Shown piece by piece: positions 32,566 through 41,571 of a stretch of DNA of 64,000 bases. The stretch comes from Pseudomonas fluorescens NCIMB 11764. Its GTDB lineage: Bacteria > Pseudomonadota > Gammaproteobacteria > Pseudomonadales > Pseudomonadaceae. Every line of letters begins with the position of its first letter. The first letter of the stretch is position 1. The notes beneath the pieces were generated by a model, which was given only the letters and a program-made list of their open reading frames with translations, was not told the DNA's origin and did not search any database. The stretch spans positions 6,592,001 to 6,656,000 of the forward strand of contig NZ_CP010945.1 of the NCBI RefSeq assembly GCF_000293885.2. Reading direction: 5' to 3'. Both the position numbers and the translations under genes were made by a program.

Positions 32566-33557
32566 GCCGCGCAATTGTGTTGTTTGTCGCGCTGCTCGTT
32601 GCGGTGCTGATTCCTCTGTTACTGGGCGGTAACCAGACCTGGTCGCGACTGCAGAGTTTTCCATTGAACTGGCTGTTGATCATGTTCGGCATGATCCTGC
32701 TGTGCTGGGTGGTGAACACGATGCGCTTGCGTCTGTTGCTGGGTGATCAGCGCGACAAGGTCAGTCCGGTCAAAAGCCTTGGCGTGGTGATGGCGGCCGA
32801 GTTCGCCTACTGCGCCACGCCGGGCGGCAGCGGCGGACCGCTGACGATCATGGCGCTGCTGGCACGCAACGGCGTGCGCCCGGCACGGGGTAGCGCCGTC
32901 TTCGCCATGGATCAACTGAGCGACCTGCTGTTCTTTCTCTGCGCGTTAATCGGGATTCTGATTTATGCGCTGTTCCAGCACCTCAGCGAACGCATGGAAT
33001 GGCTGCTGACGGTCAGTGCCATTTCGATGTTTGGCGGGCTGCTCAGTTGCGTGGTGATCGCGCGCTATCATCGGCTGCTGATTCGCCTGAGTGGACGCTT
33101 GCTCGTGCGCCTGAATGTCAAAGGCAGCACGCGAATGCGTTGGGCACGAAAACTCCTGCATTTTCTGGCGGCATTCACTGACACGCTGAAGTTGCCCGCT
33201 CAGACGTTGATCAAGGTGTTTGTCCTGACCTGTGTGCATTGGGTCCTGCGCTATAGCGTGTTGTACCTGGCGTTGCGCGGGCTCGGTGCGGATTTGCAGT
33301 GGGCCTGGAGTTTTCTGATCCAGATGCTTTCGCTGAGCGCGGGGCAATTCAGCCTGTTGCCGGGTGGCGCAGGGGCTGCGGAATTGACCTCGGCCGCGCT
33401 GCTGGCACCCATGGTGGGGAAATCCACGGCGGCGGCGGCGATTCTGATTTGGCGGGCGGTGACTTATTACTTTTATCTGGTGGTTGGGGGACCGGTGTTT
33501 TTGTTGATGCTTGGGCGGCCGTTGTTGAAGAAGTTGATGAGGTTTAGGCAGGCTTAG
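32562..33557 (+). CDS. Flippase-like integral membrane protein (UPF0104/LPG-synthase TM region)
   Basis: 331-residue protein with about eight membrane helices, of the family related to the membrane region of lysylphosphatidylglycerol synthase (MprF) and AglD. Recognisable features are EFAYCATPGGSGGPLTIMALLARNGV and FSLLPGGAGAAELTSAALL. Members are thought to flip or handle lipid-linked substrates. The ATG overlaps the deacetylase stop (ATGA), so the three genes form one coupled unit. The substrate is unknown; a lipid-linked glycan is inferred. Confidence 0.87.
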   Translation: MSRAIVLFVALLVAVLIPLLLGGNQTWSRLQSFPLNWLLIMFGMILLCWVVNTMRLRLLLGDQRDKVSPVKSLGVVMAAEFAYCATPGGSGGPLTIMALLARNGVRPARGSAVFAMDQLSDLLFFLCALIGILIYALFQHLSERMEWLLTVSAISMFGGLLSCVVIARYHRLLIRLSGRLLVRLNVKGSTRMRWARKLLHFLAAFTDTLKLPAQTLIKVFVLTCVHWVLRYSVLYLALRGLGADLQWAWSFLIQMLSLSAGQFSLLPGGAGAAELTSAALLAPMVGKSTAAAAILIWRAVTYYFYLVVGGPVFLLMLGRPLLKKLMRFRQA

Positions 33558-33635
33558 GGGGGGTGTTTTTTGTTGTGAACATATCCGGTGCTGCAGCAAC
33601 GGATATGCACACAAAAAGCGACCGCACGCCAAACC

Positions 33636-33827
33636 TCAAGACCGCTTCACCGGCAATCCAGCTCCTTCAGGGCCAGAATCCGGATTCAACGCCTCCCACA
33701 ACTCCGCCGCCCCCGGAAACTCCGTCCCGTCTTCAGGGCTCAAGTCATCCGGGTCGTAGCGGCTCAAACACCCCTCCCCCAATGTCGCGGGGGCCTTGGA
33801 AGTAGCTTTGTCCAGCGGATCGGCCAT
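33636..33827 (-). CDS. Small acidic protein of unknown function
   Basis: 63-residue protein (MADPLDKATSKAPATLGEG...) rich in Asp, Glu and Pro, with a central SRYDPDDLSPEDGTEFPGA that looks intrinsically unstructured. The ATG at 33825-33827 has AGGA 7 bases upstream; an ATG two codons earlier is too close to that site. It is downstream of purU in the same direction, with a hairpin between. I do not recognise a function. The amino-acid pattern and ribosome site support it as a real gene. Confidence 0.6.
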   Translation of the reverse strand: MADPLDKATSKAPATLGEGCLSRYDPDDLSPEDGTEFPGAAELWEALNPDSGPEGAGLPVKRS

Positions 33828-33852
33828 GGTCATGTCCTCAGTGCAGAAACGG

Positions 33853-33888
33853 CGAAGGGCCTGAGCGATTGAACGCCCAGGCCCTTCG
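33853..33888 (-). terminator. Hairpin after purU
   Basis: Eleven-bp arms CGAAGGGCCTG (33853-33863) and CAGGCCCTTCG (33878-33888) with a 14-base loop, 25 bases past the purU stop. On the minus strand it is followed only by a short T-cluster (GTTTCT), so it is probably a leaky terminator. Confidence 0.6.
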
Positions 33889-33912
33889 AATTTCAACCGT
33901 GTCGTGCGGGGA

Positions 33913-34761
33913 TCAGAACACCACGGTCTTGTTGCCATGCACCAGCACCCGGTCTTCCAGGTGATAACGCAGACCACGAGCCAACACCATCTTCTCGACA
34001 TCACGCCCGAAACGCACCATGTCTTCGATGCTATCGCTGTGGCTGACACGCACCACGTCCTGCTCGATGATCGGGCCGGCATCCAGCTCTTCAGTGACAT
34101 AGTGGCACGTCGCACCGATCAGCTTTACCCCACGCAGGGAAGCCTGGTGATAAGGCTTGGCGCCGACGAACGACGGCAGGAAGCTGTGGTGAATGTTGAT
34201 GACCTTGTGCGCATATTCACTGCACAACTCGGGCGGCAGGATTTGCATGTAACGGGCAAGTACCACCACTTCGGCTTCGTGCTGTTTGACCAGGCGCGAG
34301 ACTTCGGCGAACGCCGGTTCTTTATCCTGTGGATTGACCGGCACGTGGTAGTAAGGAATACCGTGCCACTCGACCATGCTACGCAAATCGTCATGGTTGG
34401 AAATCACGCAGGAGATTTCGCAGTCCAGTTCATCGCTGTGCCAGCGGTGCAGCAAGTCGGCCAGGCAATGAGACTCGCGGCTGGCCATCAACACCACGCG
34501 CTTTTTCTGCGCGGTATCAGTAATGCGCCAGTTCATCGAGAACTCTTCGGCAATCGGCGCGAACGCTTCGCGGAAGGCCTCGATACCAAAAGGCAGCGAA
34601 TCGGCCCGAATTTCGTGACGCATGAAGAACCAGCCACTGAGATTATCCGAGTGATGGCTCGCTTCAGTGATCCAGCCGTTATGTGACGCCAGAAAGTTAC
34701 TGACTTTAGCAACGATGCCGACGCGGTCCGGGCAAGCAATCACCAGCCGAAAAGTGCGCAT
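33913..34761 (-). CDS. purU: PurU, formyltetrahydrofolate deformylase
   Basis: Hydrolyses 10-formyl-THF to THF and formate, balancing one-carbon pools and supplying formate. The 282 residues combine an N-terminal ACT domain (RLVIACPDRVGIVAKVSNFLA) with a formyltransferase-like catalytic domain (VINIHHSFLPSFVGAKPYHQA with the catalytic His, then LIGATCHYVTEELDAGPII). Its place next to mvaT and sbcB matches P. aeruginosa purU1. Confidence 0.95.
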   Translation of the reverse strand: MRTFRLVIACPDRVGIVAKVSNFLASHNGWITEASHHSDNLSGWFFMRHEIRADSLPFGIEAFREAFAPIAEEFSMNWRITDTAQKKRVVLMASRESHCLADLLHRWHSDELDCEISCVISNHDDLRSMVEWHGIPYYHVPVNPQDKEPAFAEVSRLVKQHEAEVVVLARYMQILPPELCSEYAHKVINIHHSFLPSFVGAKPYHQASLRGVKLIGATCHYVTEELDAGPIIEQDVVRVSHSDSIEDMVRFGRDVEKMVLARGLRYHLEDRVLVHGNKTVVF

Positions 34762-35100
34762 GGGGGGGAAACTCCAGAACTTCGCAAAGGCCGCATTCTA
34801 GCGATTGCGCGGAAAAACTGCAGTATAGATGACACCTTGCGTTGTGCGGGGATGGCAGGCACACGCGTTGAAAGCACTCGCTCACCCGCGCAATGGTGCT
34901 CTTGTTGCCAATCTTCAAGTGCTCAATTGTGAATATCTGTGATACCTGGGTCACACTATTTAACTGCGCATCCAGCGTGCGCCCTATTCACGACAACTAA
35001 TTCAAATAAACTCCGGTTTAATTGTTTACTTGATGAAACACCCTGACTATTATTGCCGCACTGTCACCTGCCATCCAGCGCTTAACATAAGGTAGTCCCC
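34762..35100. other. Divergent promoter region between purU and mvaT
   Basis: 339 bases with A/T-rich stretches and no gene. The 100 bases before mvaT are the richest in A/T, as expected for an autoregulated H-NS-family promoter. A plausible sigma-70 pair for mvaT is at 35025-35053. No other repeat or hairpin stands out. Confidence 0.5.
35025..35053 (+). promoter_or_regulatory. Possible sigma-70 promoter of mvaT
   Basis: TTTACT (35025-35030), a 17-base spacer and TATTAT (35048-35053), with the mvaT ATG 47 bases further on. The -35 matches TTGACA at four of six positions. It sits in an A/T-rich stretch. Confidence 0.5.
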
Positions 35101-35478
35101 ATGTCCTTGATCAACGAATATCGCGCCACCGAAGAAGCTATCAAAGAGCTGCAAGCCCGTTTGAAGAACCTGTCCCAAGACGACAAACTGCAAACCGAGC
35201 TGGAATTCGAAGGCAAACTGCGCACCCTGATGGGCGAATACTCCAAGTCCCTGCGTGACATCATCGCGTTGCTGGATCCAGAATCCAAAACCAAGGCACC
35301 ACGCGGCGGCGCAGTAAAAACTACTGGCACCAAGCGTGCTCGCAAAGTTAAACAATACAAAAACCCGCACAACGGTGAAGTCATCGAAACCAAAGGTGGC
35401 AACCACAAGACTCTGAAAGAGTGGAAAGCCAAGTGGGGCGGTGACGTGGTTGAAGGCTGGGCTACCCTGCTGGGCTAA
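35101..35478 (+). CDS. mvaT: MvaT-family H-NS-like nucleoid protein
   Basis: Xenogeneic silencer and nucleoid protein that binds A/T-rich DNA and represses horizontally acquired genes in pseudomonads. The 125 residues have an N-terminal coiled-coil oligomerisation region (INEYRATEEAIKELQARLKN), a basic linker (KRARKVKQYKNPHNGE) and the C-terminal AT-hook-like domain GGNHKTLKEWKAKWG. It is close to both MvaT and its paralogue MvaU. Position next to purU and sbcB supports MvaT. It is a natural candidate to silence the A/T-richer Tc toxin genes in this window. Confidence 0.95.
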   Translation: MSLINEYRATEEAIKELQARLKNLSQDDKLQTELEFEGKLRTLMGEYSKSLRDIIALLDPESKTKAPRGGAVKTTGTKRARKVKQYKNPHNGEVIETKGGNHKTLKEWKAKWGGDVVEGWATLLG

Positions 35479-35506
35479 GCCACAACGCTTTTCGCTGCAA
35501 AAAAAG

Positions 35507-35534
35507 AACGCCAGCAAACGCTGGCGTTTTTTTA
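35507..35534. terminator. Bidirectional terminator of mvaT and sbcB
   Basis: Perfect arms AACGCCAGC (35507-35515) and GCTGGCGTT (35520-35528) with a 4-base loop. It is followed by TTTTTT on the plus strand and by CTTTTTTT on the minus strand. Confidence 0.92.
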
Positions 35535-35558
35535 TGCCCGGCATTCAGTGCCGGGCAT
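35534..35558. repeat. Second hairpin directly after the mvaT terminator
   Basis: Perfect 10-bp arms ATGCCCGGCA (35534-35543) and TGCCGGGCAT (35549-35558) with a 5-base loop. It has no strong T-run and is probably a back-up or mRNA-end structure for the convergent pair. Confidence 0.7.
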
Positions 35559-35565
35559 TTCAGTT

Positions 35566-36996
35566 TCAAAGATTCAAACGTTTGCGCAATGCCTGGACAT
35601 AATTGCTCCACTCGTTGAGCACCTCTTGCTGGAATGGCGTCGCCGTAATGTTCAAGTGGGCTGCGGCCTCTGCAAAAGTTTCCAGCGTATTGGGCGCTCC
35701 CCACTCAGGATCTGACAAACGTTGCTGACAGAATATTCGCCAACGTTCTTGCTCTTCGAAACTCAACGTGTCGGGAAAGTTACGTGCTCGATATCGAAAC
35801 AATAATTCGGGTAAACGTTCATCATCGAAAGGCCATTGTACCTTTGCTAATTGCGCCGGGTCAGCTGCCCGGACTTGCTCACAAAGGCGCCGATCCCGAT
35901 CACCAATAAAACCATCGTATAACTGTTGCTCGGGGTCTTTGCTCTGGGTGAAATCCTCGCTGGCATAAATGGCCTGAACTTTATCTCGCCAAACTTGCTG
36001 TGCGTCACTTAGCCGCAGCGTGCGCTCCTGATATAACGCCATGTCCAGCCCCAGGCGTTGCTGATCAACGGGACGAAGTACCGACAGGGGCGCGACCACC
36101 GGGCATTTGTTGATGTGGATAAGCTTGAGCGGCACCGGCAACTCGCCCTCGGCCAGATCATCGCGACGGGTATACAGGCGCTGGCGCAAGGCGTCAGCAT
36201 CCAGATCAAGCAAGCCCTGGGGATCCAGGTGCAAGTCGCAGACAATCAACGCGTTCTTGTTGCGCGGGTGCCAGGCCAGCGGCAGCACCACGCCGACATA
36301 ACTGCGTGCGGCCGAAAAGCGCCCGGAAATGTGCACCATCGGCTGCAACAGCCGAATCTGATCCATCACTTTTTGTTTACCGCGCAACTGAAACAGCCAG
36401 TCGTACAGCTTCGGTTGTTTCTCTCGAATCAGACGCGCCAGCGCAATGGTCGCTCGAACGTCCGACAGCGCTTCGTGAGCATTGCCGTGATCGATGCCAT
36501 TGGCGGCGGTCAGGCGTTCGAGTTTGAGCGTTACCCGCCCCTCGTCATCCTTGGGCCAGACGAGGCCATCCGGACGCAAGGCATAGGCGGCGCGCACCAC
36601 GTCGATCAAATCCCAACGACTGTTACCGCCCTGCCACTCGCGCGCGTACGGGTCGAAAAAATTGCGATACAGGCTGTAACGAGTCATCTCGTCGTCGAAG
36701 CGCAAGGTGTTGTAACCCGCGCCACACGTGCCCGGCGCCGCCAGTTGGGCATGCACCCGGGTCATGAAATCCGCTTCGCTCAAACCGTGCCCGGCCAATT
36801 GGCCCGGTGTGATGCCAGTGATCGCGCAAGCCGCCGGATGCGGCAGGATGTCCTCGCTGGGCTGGCAGTAAAGATTGACCGGCTCGTCGATGACATTGAG
36901 ATCGAAGTCAGTGCGAAGGCCCGCCACTTGCAGCGGACGGTCGCAACGGGGGTTGATGCCGGTGGTTTCATAGTCGTACCAGAAGATCGAGGTCAC
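35566..36996 (-). CDS. sbcB: SbcB, exodeoxyribonuclease I
   Basis: 3'-to-5' single-strand DNA exonuclease used in mismatch repair and recombination. The 476 residues start with the DnaQ-like Exo I motif FWYDYETTGINPRCDRPLQ, then GYNTLRFDDEMTRY (Exo II) and NAHEALSDVRATIALARLI (Exo III), followed by the SH3-like and helical C-terminal domains. The ATG begins MTSIFWYDYE. It converges on mvaT. Confidence 0.96.
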   Translation of the reverse strand: MTSIFWYDYETTGINPRCDRPLQVAGLRTDFDLNVIDEPVNLYCQPSEDILPHPAACAITGITPGQLAGHGLSEADFMTRVHAQLAAPGTCGAGYNTLRFDDEMTRYSLYRNFFDPYAREWQGGNSRWDLIDVVRAAYALRPDGLVWPKDDEGRVTLKLERLTAANGIDHGNAHEALSDVRATIALARLIREKQPKLYDWLFQLRGKQKVMDQIRLLQPMVHISGRFSAARSYVGVVLPLAWHPRNKNALIVCDLHLDPQGLLDLDADALRQRLYTRRDDLAEGELPVPLKLIHINKCPVVAPLSVLRPVDQQRLGLDMALYQERTLRLSDAQQVWRDKVQAIYASEDFTQSKDPEQQLYDGFIGDRDRRLCEQVRAADPAQLAKVQWPFDDERLPELLFRYRARNFPDTLSFEEQERWRIFCQQRLSDPEWGAPNTLETFAEAAAHLNITATPFQQEVLNEWSNYVQALRKRLNL

Positions 36997-37180
36997 GGGC
37001 TATTCCTGAACTGAAGATCGGCGAAGTCTAGGCGTTTGCATCCCGCCCCGGCCAGTGATCTTGCATTCAATCACCTCTCGCCACGCACCGTGCAATACAT
37101 AGTTATGTCGTTTTCCCCCAAGAGGCTGCTAGCATCGGCCGGACAGAGAATCCCGATCAGGCCACATCATCAGGTTGCCC

Positions 37181-37906
37181 ATGCTCGAGACCGCAGCACT
37201 GCCAAGGAAAGCGACGCTGTCCCCGCCACTGGATACGCGGTATCAGGTTGAAACGCCGGAAGGCATCGACTTGCCACTGCGCCCGGCCGGGTTGATGGTG
37301 CGTGCGCTGGCGTTCTCCATCGATCTCGGACTGCGCGGCTTGATCCTGGGCCTGCTGTTCATTGTCCTCGCGTTCCTGGGAAAACTTGGCGCCGGGCTGG
37401 GCTCGATCCTGCTGTTCGGGGTGAGCTGGTGGTACATGGTGCTGTTCGAGGTGCTCAATCACGGGCGCTCGCCGGGCAAGCAATGGATGGGCCTGCGGGT
37501 GGTGCAGGACGATGGCACGCCGATCGGCTGGTCCGCATCGTTGTTGCGCAACCTGCTGCGCTTTGTCGACCTGTTGCCGTTCGGCTATTTCCTCGGCGCC
37601 ATCAGTTGCCTGCAACACCCCAGCTTCAAACGCCTCGGCGACCTGGCCGCCGGTACGCTGGTGATCTACCGCGAGCAGCCGCTCACCCGACCGCAACTGC
37701 CGGACGCCGAGCCGCGGCGTCCGCCGTTTGCCCTGACGCTGCCCGAGCAACGCGCCATCCTCGGGTTTGCCGAACGCCAGGGCGAACTCTCCGAAGCGCG
37801 GGTCACGGAACTCGCTTCCATCCTCGCGCAACCGTTGAAGGTTTCAGCACCACGCGCCGTGGCGGAACTCAACGGCATCGCCCGCGGCTTGTTGGGCCCC
37901 GCATGA
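37181..37906 (+). CDS. RDD-family membrane protein
   Basis: 241-residue protein with an RDD domain: about three membrane helices (roughly residues 45-65, 70-95 and 120-140), with the family's Arg and Asp residues in RALAFSIDLGLRGL and RSPGKQWMGLRVVQDDG. A soluble C-terminal tail follows. The transported or bound ligand is unknown. It starts a six-gene operon. The ATG at 37181 was chosen, with AGG 7 bases upstream; a TTG six bases earlier is in frame but less likely. Confidence 0.87.
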   Translation: MLETAALPRKATLSPPLDTRYQVETPEGIDLPLRPAGLMVRALAFSIDLGLRGLILGLLFIVLAFLGKLGAGLGSILLFGVSWWYMVLFEVLNHGRSPGKQWMGLRVVQDDGTPIGWSASLLRNLLRFVDLLPFGYFLGAISCLQHPSFKRLGDLAAGTLVIYREQPLTRPQLPDAEPRRPPFALTLPEQRAILGFAERQGELSEARVTELASILAQPLKVSAPRAVAELNGIARGLLGPA

Positions 37907-38880
37907 AGCAAAGTCTTTTCGAGAATCGCCACAAGGCTGAATGGGCGCAATTTTCCCTCCTGCTCGACAGGCTGGAGCGGAACAAGGACACCACACGGAT
38001 CGCCAGTTTTCCGAAAGACTATCGGAGGCTCTGCCAGCATCTGGCTCTGGCCCAGGAACGCGGCTACAGCAGTTTTCTGATCGACTCGTTGCAGCAACAG
38101 GTGCTGCGCGGGCACCAACAGCTTTATCAGCATCGCAGCCGACTGGGTGCAAACGCGCTGGGTTTCATCCTGGCGGATTTCCCGCGACTGGTACGTGAGC
38201 AGTGGCGTTTCGTGCTCGCCGCCAGCCTGATGTTTTTTGGCAGCCTGATCGGCTTTGCCGTGCTGGTGTATCTGTTCCCGGACCTGGTCTACAACCTGAT
38301 CCCGGCCGAACAGGTCAGTGAAATGCAAGGCATGTACGACCCTGTCGCCGGCCACCTTGGACGCTCGGCGGAACGGGCGGCCAGTGAAGACTGGGTGATG
38401 TTCGGTTTCTACATCATGCACAACATCGGCATTGCCTTTCAGACCTTCGCCAGCGGTTTGCTGTTTGGCCTGGGCAGCGCGTTTTTCCTGTTCTTCAACG
38501 GTTTGATGATCGGCGCGGTGGCCGGGCATCTGACTCAGATCGGCTACGGACAAACCTTCTGGTCCTTCGTGATCGGCCACGGTGCCTTCGAACTCAGCGC
38601 CATTGCCCTGGCAGGTGCCGCCGGCCTGCAACTGGGCTGGGCCTTGATTGCACCGGGACGACTGCCGCGCGCCGAAGCCCTGCGCGTGGCGGCGCGCAAA
38701 AGTGTGCTGCTGATCTGCGGGGTCATGCTGTTTCTGTTGATCGCGGCCTTTATCGAAGCCTACTGGTCGTCGATGACCGGGCCAGCACCGATGACCAAAT
38801 ATCTGGTCGGCGCGTCGCTGTGGTTTTTGGTAGCGATGTACCTGCTGTTTGCTGGACGGACCCGCCATGCGCCTGAGTGA
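37903..38880 (+). CDS. SpoIIM-family (stage II sporulation protein M-like) membrane protein
   Basis: 325-residue protein with a soluble helical N-terminus (KQSLFENRHKAEWAQFSLLLDRLER) and about five membrane helices, including GLGSAFFLFFNGLMIGAVAGHL and VIGHGAFELSAIALAGAAG, the segment shared with sporulation protein SpoIIM. Pseudomonas does not sporulate, so the protein must do something else, probably in envelope remodelling. The ATG overlaps the RDD stop (ATGA). Confidence 0.87.
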   Translation: MKQSLFENRHKAEWAQFSLLLDRLERNKDTTRIASFPKDYRRLCQHLALAQERGYSSFLIDSLQQQVLRGHQQLYQHRSRLGANALGFILADFPRLVREQWRFVLAASLMFFGSLIGFAVLVYLFPDLVYNLIPAEQVSEMQGMYDPVAGHLGRSAERAASEDWVMFGFYIMHNIGIAFQTFASGLLFGLGSAFFLFFNGLMIGAVAGHLTQIGYGQTFWSFVIGHGAFELSAIALAGAAGLQLGWALIAPGRLPRAEALRVAARKSVLLICGVMLFLLIAAFIEAYWSSMTGPAPMTKYLVGASLWFLVAMYLLFAGRTRHAPE

Positions 38881-40411
38881 CGCGACCGTGGTGATCCGCC
38901 CTCGAACCACCTGGGAAGCCATGGACCTGGGCGTGCTGCTGAGCCAGCGGCACCGACGCCTGCTGATGGCCAGCTGGGCCATCATGACCCTGCCGGTTTT
39001 CGCCCTGCTCACCTTGCTGCTGTGGGATTCTCCCTCACTCGTCGCGTTTATCTTCTGGTGGCTGAAACCGGCGTTTGAACGTCTGCCGCTGCACATACTC
39101 TCCAAAGCGATGTTCGGTGAAACGCCCACGCTGAAACAGGCGTTGCGCCAGTGGCCACGCCTGCTCAAGCCGCAACTGCTGGCCAGCCTGACCTGGCGAC
39201 GCTTGAGCCTGAGTCGCAGTTTCCTGTTGCCGGTGGTGCAACTCGAAGGCCTGAGCGGTCAGGCACGACAACAGCGCTTGCAAGTGCTGTTGCAACGCGA
39301 CGGCGGTGCAGCGCGGTGGCTGACGATCATCGGCGTACATCTGGAAAGTGCGCTGTGGATCGGCCTGATGGTGCTGTTCTACCTGCTCCTGCCGCCACAA
39401 GTCGAACTCGACTGGAGCTGGCAGACCTTGCTGTCCGCCGCCACACAGGACTGGCGCTGGCTGGAGCACCTGACGAATGCGTTTTACGTGATGGTGCTGG
39501 TGGTGTGGGAACCGATCTACGTGGCCTGCGGGTTCAGTCTTTACCTGAACCGGCGCACGGTGCTGGAGGCCTGGGACATCGAGCTGGTATTCCGCCGCCT
39601 GCGCCAACGGGTGAGCGGTGCCGCCCTCACGCTACTGCTGGCAGCATTTCTATTGATGCCAACCGGGCAAAACCTCTGGGCCGCCGAACCGGCCATTGCT
39701 CCCGACAGTCCACGTCTGCTGGGCCAGCCACTGACCAGCCAGGCGTCCCGGGACAGCATCAAGGCGATCCTCGATCAGCCACCGTTCAAGAACAAGGAAA
39801 CCGTCACGCGCTATCGTTTTGGCGAGGACAAGCCATCCGCCGAAAACCCTGACGATGGCAAAGCCCCTGAATGGCTGAAGACCCTGTTCAAGTTGCTGGA
39901 CAACCAGCGCTTCGGTGCGTTGGCGACCTTGATTGAAGTGCTGCTCTGGGGCGCCGTCATCGGCGCGATCGGTTTATTGATCTGGCGTTACCGGGCATGG
40001 TTGCAGGCCTTCGTCAGTCGCCGACCGGCGTTGAAGGGCAAAGTCACGCGGCCGGTACCGCAGCAGGCATTCGGCCTGGACCTGAGCCGCGAAACCCTGC
40101 CCGCAGACATTGCTGCCAGCGCCGAAAGCCTCTGGCAATCCAGCCCTCGCGAGGCGCTCGGCTTGCTGTATCGCGCGCTGCTCAGTCATTTGCTGCACGA
40201 TTACAACATGGCGCTGAAACCTGCCGACACCGAGGGCCAGGTGCTGGAGCGTGTCGAACAACTGCAACAGCCCGCCCTGTTGGCCTTTAGCAAAAACCTG
40301 ACCGGGCACTGGCAAAACATGGCCTATGGGCATCGCCTGCCACCGGCACATTTACAACAGGAACTGTGTGACGGCTGGCGGACCTTGTTCGGTCCGGGGG
40401 CTACGCATTGA
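38867..40411 (+). CDS. DUF4129-domain membrane protein
   Basis: 514-residue protein with several N-terminal membrane helices (about 30-70, 155-185 and 205-235), a signal-like stretch ending LWAAEP near residue 270, a periplasmic linker, another membrane helix near 350-370, and a C-terminal DUF4129 domain (SPREALGLLYRALLSHLLHDYNM). DUF4129 proteins accompany MoxR/DUF58 and transglutaminase-like genes. Function is unknown. It overlaps the SpoIIM-like gene by 14 bases. Confidence 0.8.
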   Translation: MRLSDATVVIRPRTTWEAMDLGVLLSQRHRRLLMASWAIMTLPVFALLTLLLWDSPSLVAFIFWWLKPAFERLPLHILSKAMFGETPTLKQALRQWPRLLKPQLLASLTWRRLSLSRSFLLPVVQLEGLSGQARQQRLQVLLQRDGGAARWLTIIGVHLESALWIGLMVLFYLLLPPQVELDWSWQTLLSAATQDWRWLEHLTNAFYVMVLVVWEPIYVACGFSLYLNRRTVLEAWDIELVFRRLRQRVSGAALTLLLAAFLLMPTGQNLWAAEPAIAPDSPRLLGQPLTSQASRDSIKAILDQPPFKNKETVTRYRFGEDKPSAENPDDGKAPEWLKTLFKLLDNQRFGALATLIEVLLWGAVIGAIGLLIWRYRAWLQAFVSRRPALKGKVTRPVPQQAFGLDLSRETLPADIAASAESLWQSSPREALGLLYRALLSHLLHDYNMALKPADTEGQVLERVEQLQQPALLAFSKNLTGHWQNMAYGHRLPPAHLQQELCDGWRTLFGPGATH

Positions 40412-41571
40412 ACCGCCGATTGTGGCTCGCCGCCGGCGTATTCATCGCCGTGCTGCTGGGCGCGTTGAGTCTTTATCTGTACGCCAGGGCGACGCCCTAT
40501 CAGGCAGATATCGATCACGGCCCTTCACCCGAAGCCCAGGCCAACCCTTATCTGGCCGCCGAACATTTCCTGCGCAAACAGGGCCTGACCGTCAGCCACG
40601 CCAACAGCCTCGATCTCCTGCCCACGCTGGAGCCTCGGCAACGCAGCCTGTTGTTGCTCGGCGACCGCTCCGGCATGACCCCGCGCCAGATCGATCAAGT
40701 GCTGAACTGGACCCGCGCCGGTGGCCGTCTTCTATTCATCGCCGAGTCGTTGTGGGATGAAAAACTGGGCCAGAGCAATGACCTGTTGCTCGACCGGGTC
40801 CAGCTGCACCAGTCATTGAGCAAGGACCTCAAGGACCCGCCGCCCGACACCGGCAAGGACCCCTACCCCAAACTGACCAAGCTGTACCTCGAGGACGAAG
40901 ACGCGCCAGCCTATGCCACCTTCGATACCGCGTTCCATCTCGAAGACCCGAAAAATCTCGCCCAAGCCTGGGCCAACAGCGGCAAGGCCACGCACATGAT
41001 GCAGCTGAACCACGGGCTCGGTTCGATCATCGTGGTCACCGATGCCGACCTGTGGAAAACCCCGGCCATCGACCGGTACGACAACGCCTGGCTGCTCTGG
41101 TACCTGACCGCGGACACGAAGGTGACCCTGCTGTTCAACACCGATCACGACAGCCTGCTGGCGTTGTTGTTGCGTTACTTCCCCCAGGCGCTGGTGGCCC
41201 TCATCGCCCTGATCGGCCTGTGTCTGTGGCATGTCGGCGTGCGCCACGGCCCGTTGATCGAACCCGCCCCGAGCGCTCGCCGGCAACTCCACGAACACTT
41301 GCGAGCCAGCGCCTATTTCATGTGGCGCCGCACCGGCCAAGCCAGCCTGTTGCAAGCCTTGCAGCAGGACATCCTGCGCCGGATGCGGCGCCGTCATCCC
41401 GGTTTTGAACAACTCGGCGTCGCCGAACAATGGCTGGTGCTCGCACGCCTGACCGGTCAACCCACACGCGCTATCAGCCAGGCCATGAGCCCGCGACCGA
41501 AGCAACGGCTGTCCAGCGTTGAATTCAGCCGTCAGGTCGCCCACCTGCAAACCTTGAGGAATGCCTTATGA
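40408..41571 (+). CDS. DUF4350-domain membrane protein
   Basis: 387-residue protein with one N-terminal helix (residues 5-27), an extracytoplasmic domain (LLLLGDRSGMTPRQIDQVLNW...GGRLLFIAESLW) resembling the DUF4350 glutamine-amidotransferase-like fold, a second helix near 250-275 (FPQALVALIALIGLCLW), and a cytoplasmic basic tail. The start is a TTG overlapping the previous stop (TTGA), with a GGGGG site 9 bases upstream. It is translationally coupled on both sides. Function is unknown. Confidence 0.8.
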   Translation: MNRRLWLAAGVFIAVLLGALSLYLYARATPYQADIDHGPSPEAQANPYLAAEHFLRKQGLTVSHANSLDLLPTLEPRQRSLLLLGDRSGMTPRQIDQVLNWTRAGGRLLFIAESLWDEKLGQSNDLLLDRVQLHQSLSKDLKDPPPDTGKDPYPKLTKLYLEDEDAPAYATFDTAFHLEDPKNLAQAWANSGKATHMMQLNHGLGSIIVVTDADLWKTPAIDRYDNAWLLWYLTADTKVTLLFNTDHDSLLALLLRYFPQALVALIALIGLCLWHVGVRHGPLIEPAPSARRQLHEHLRASAYFMWRRTGQASLLQALQQDILRRMRRRHPGFEQLGVAEQWLVLARLTGQPTRAISQAMSPRPKQRLSSVEFSRQVAHLQTLRNAL

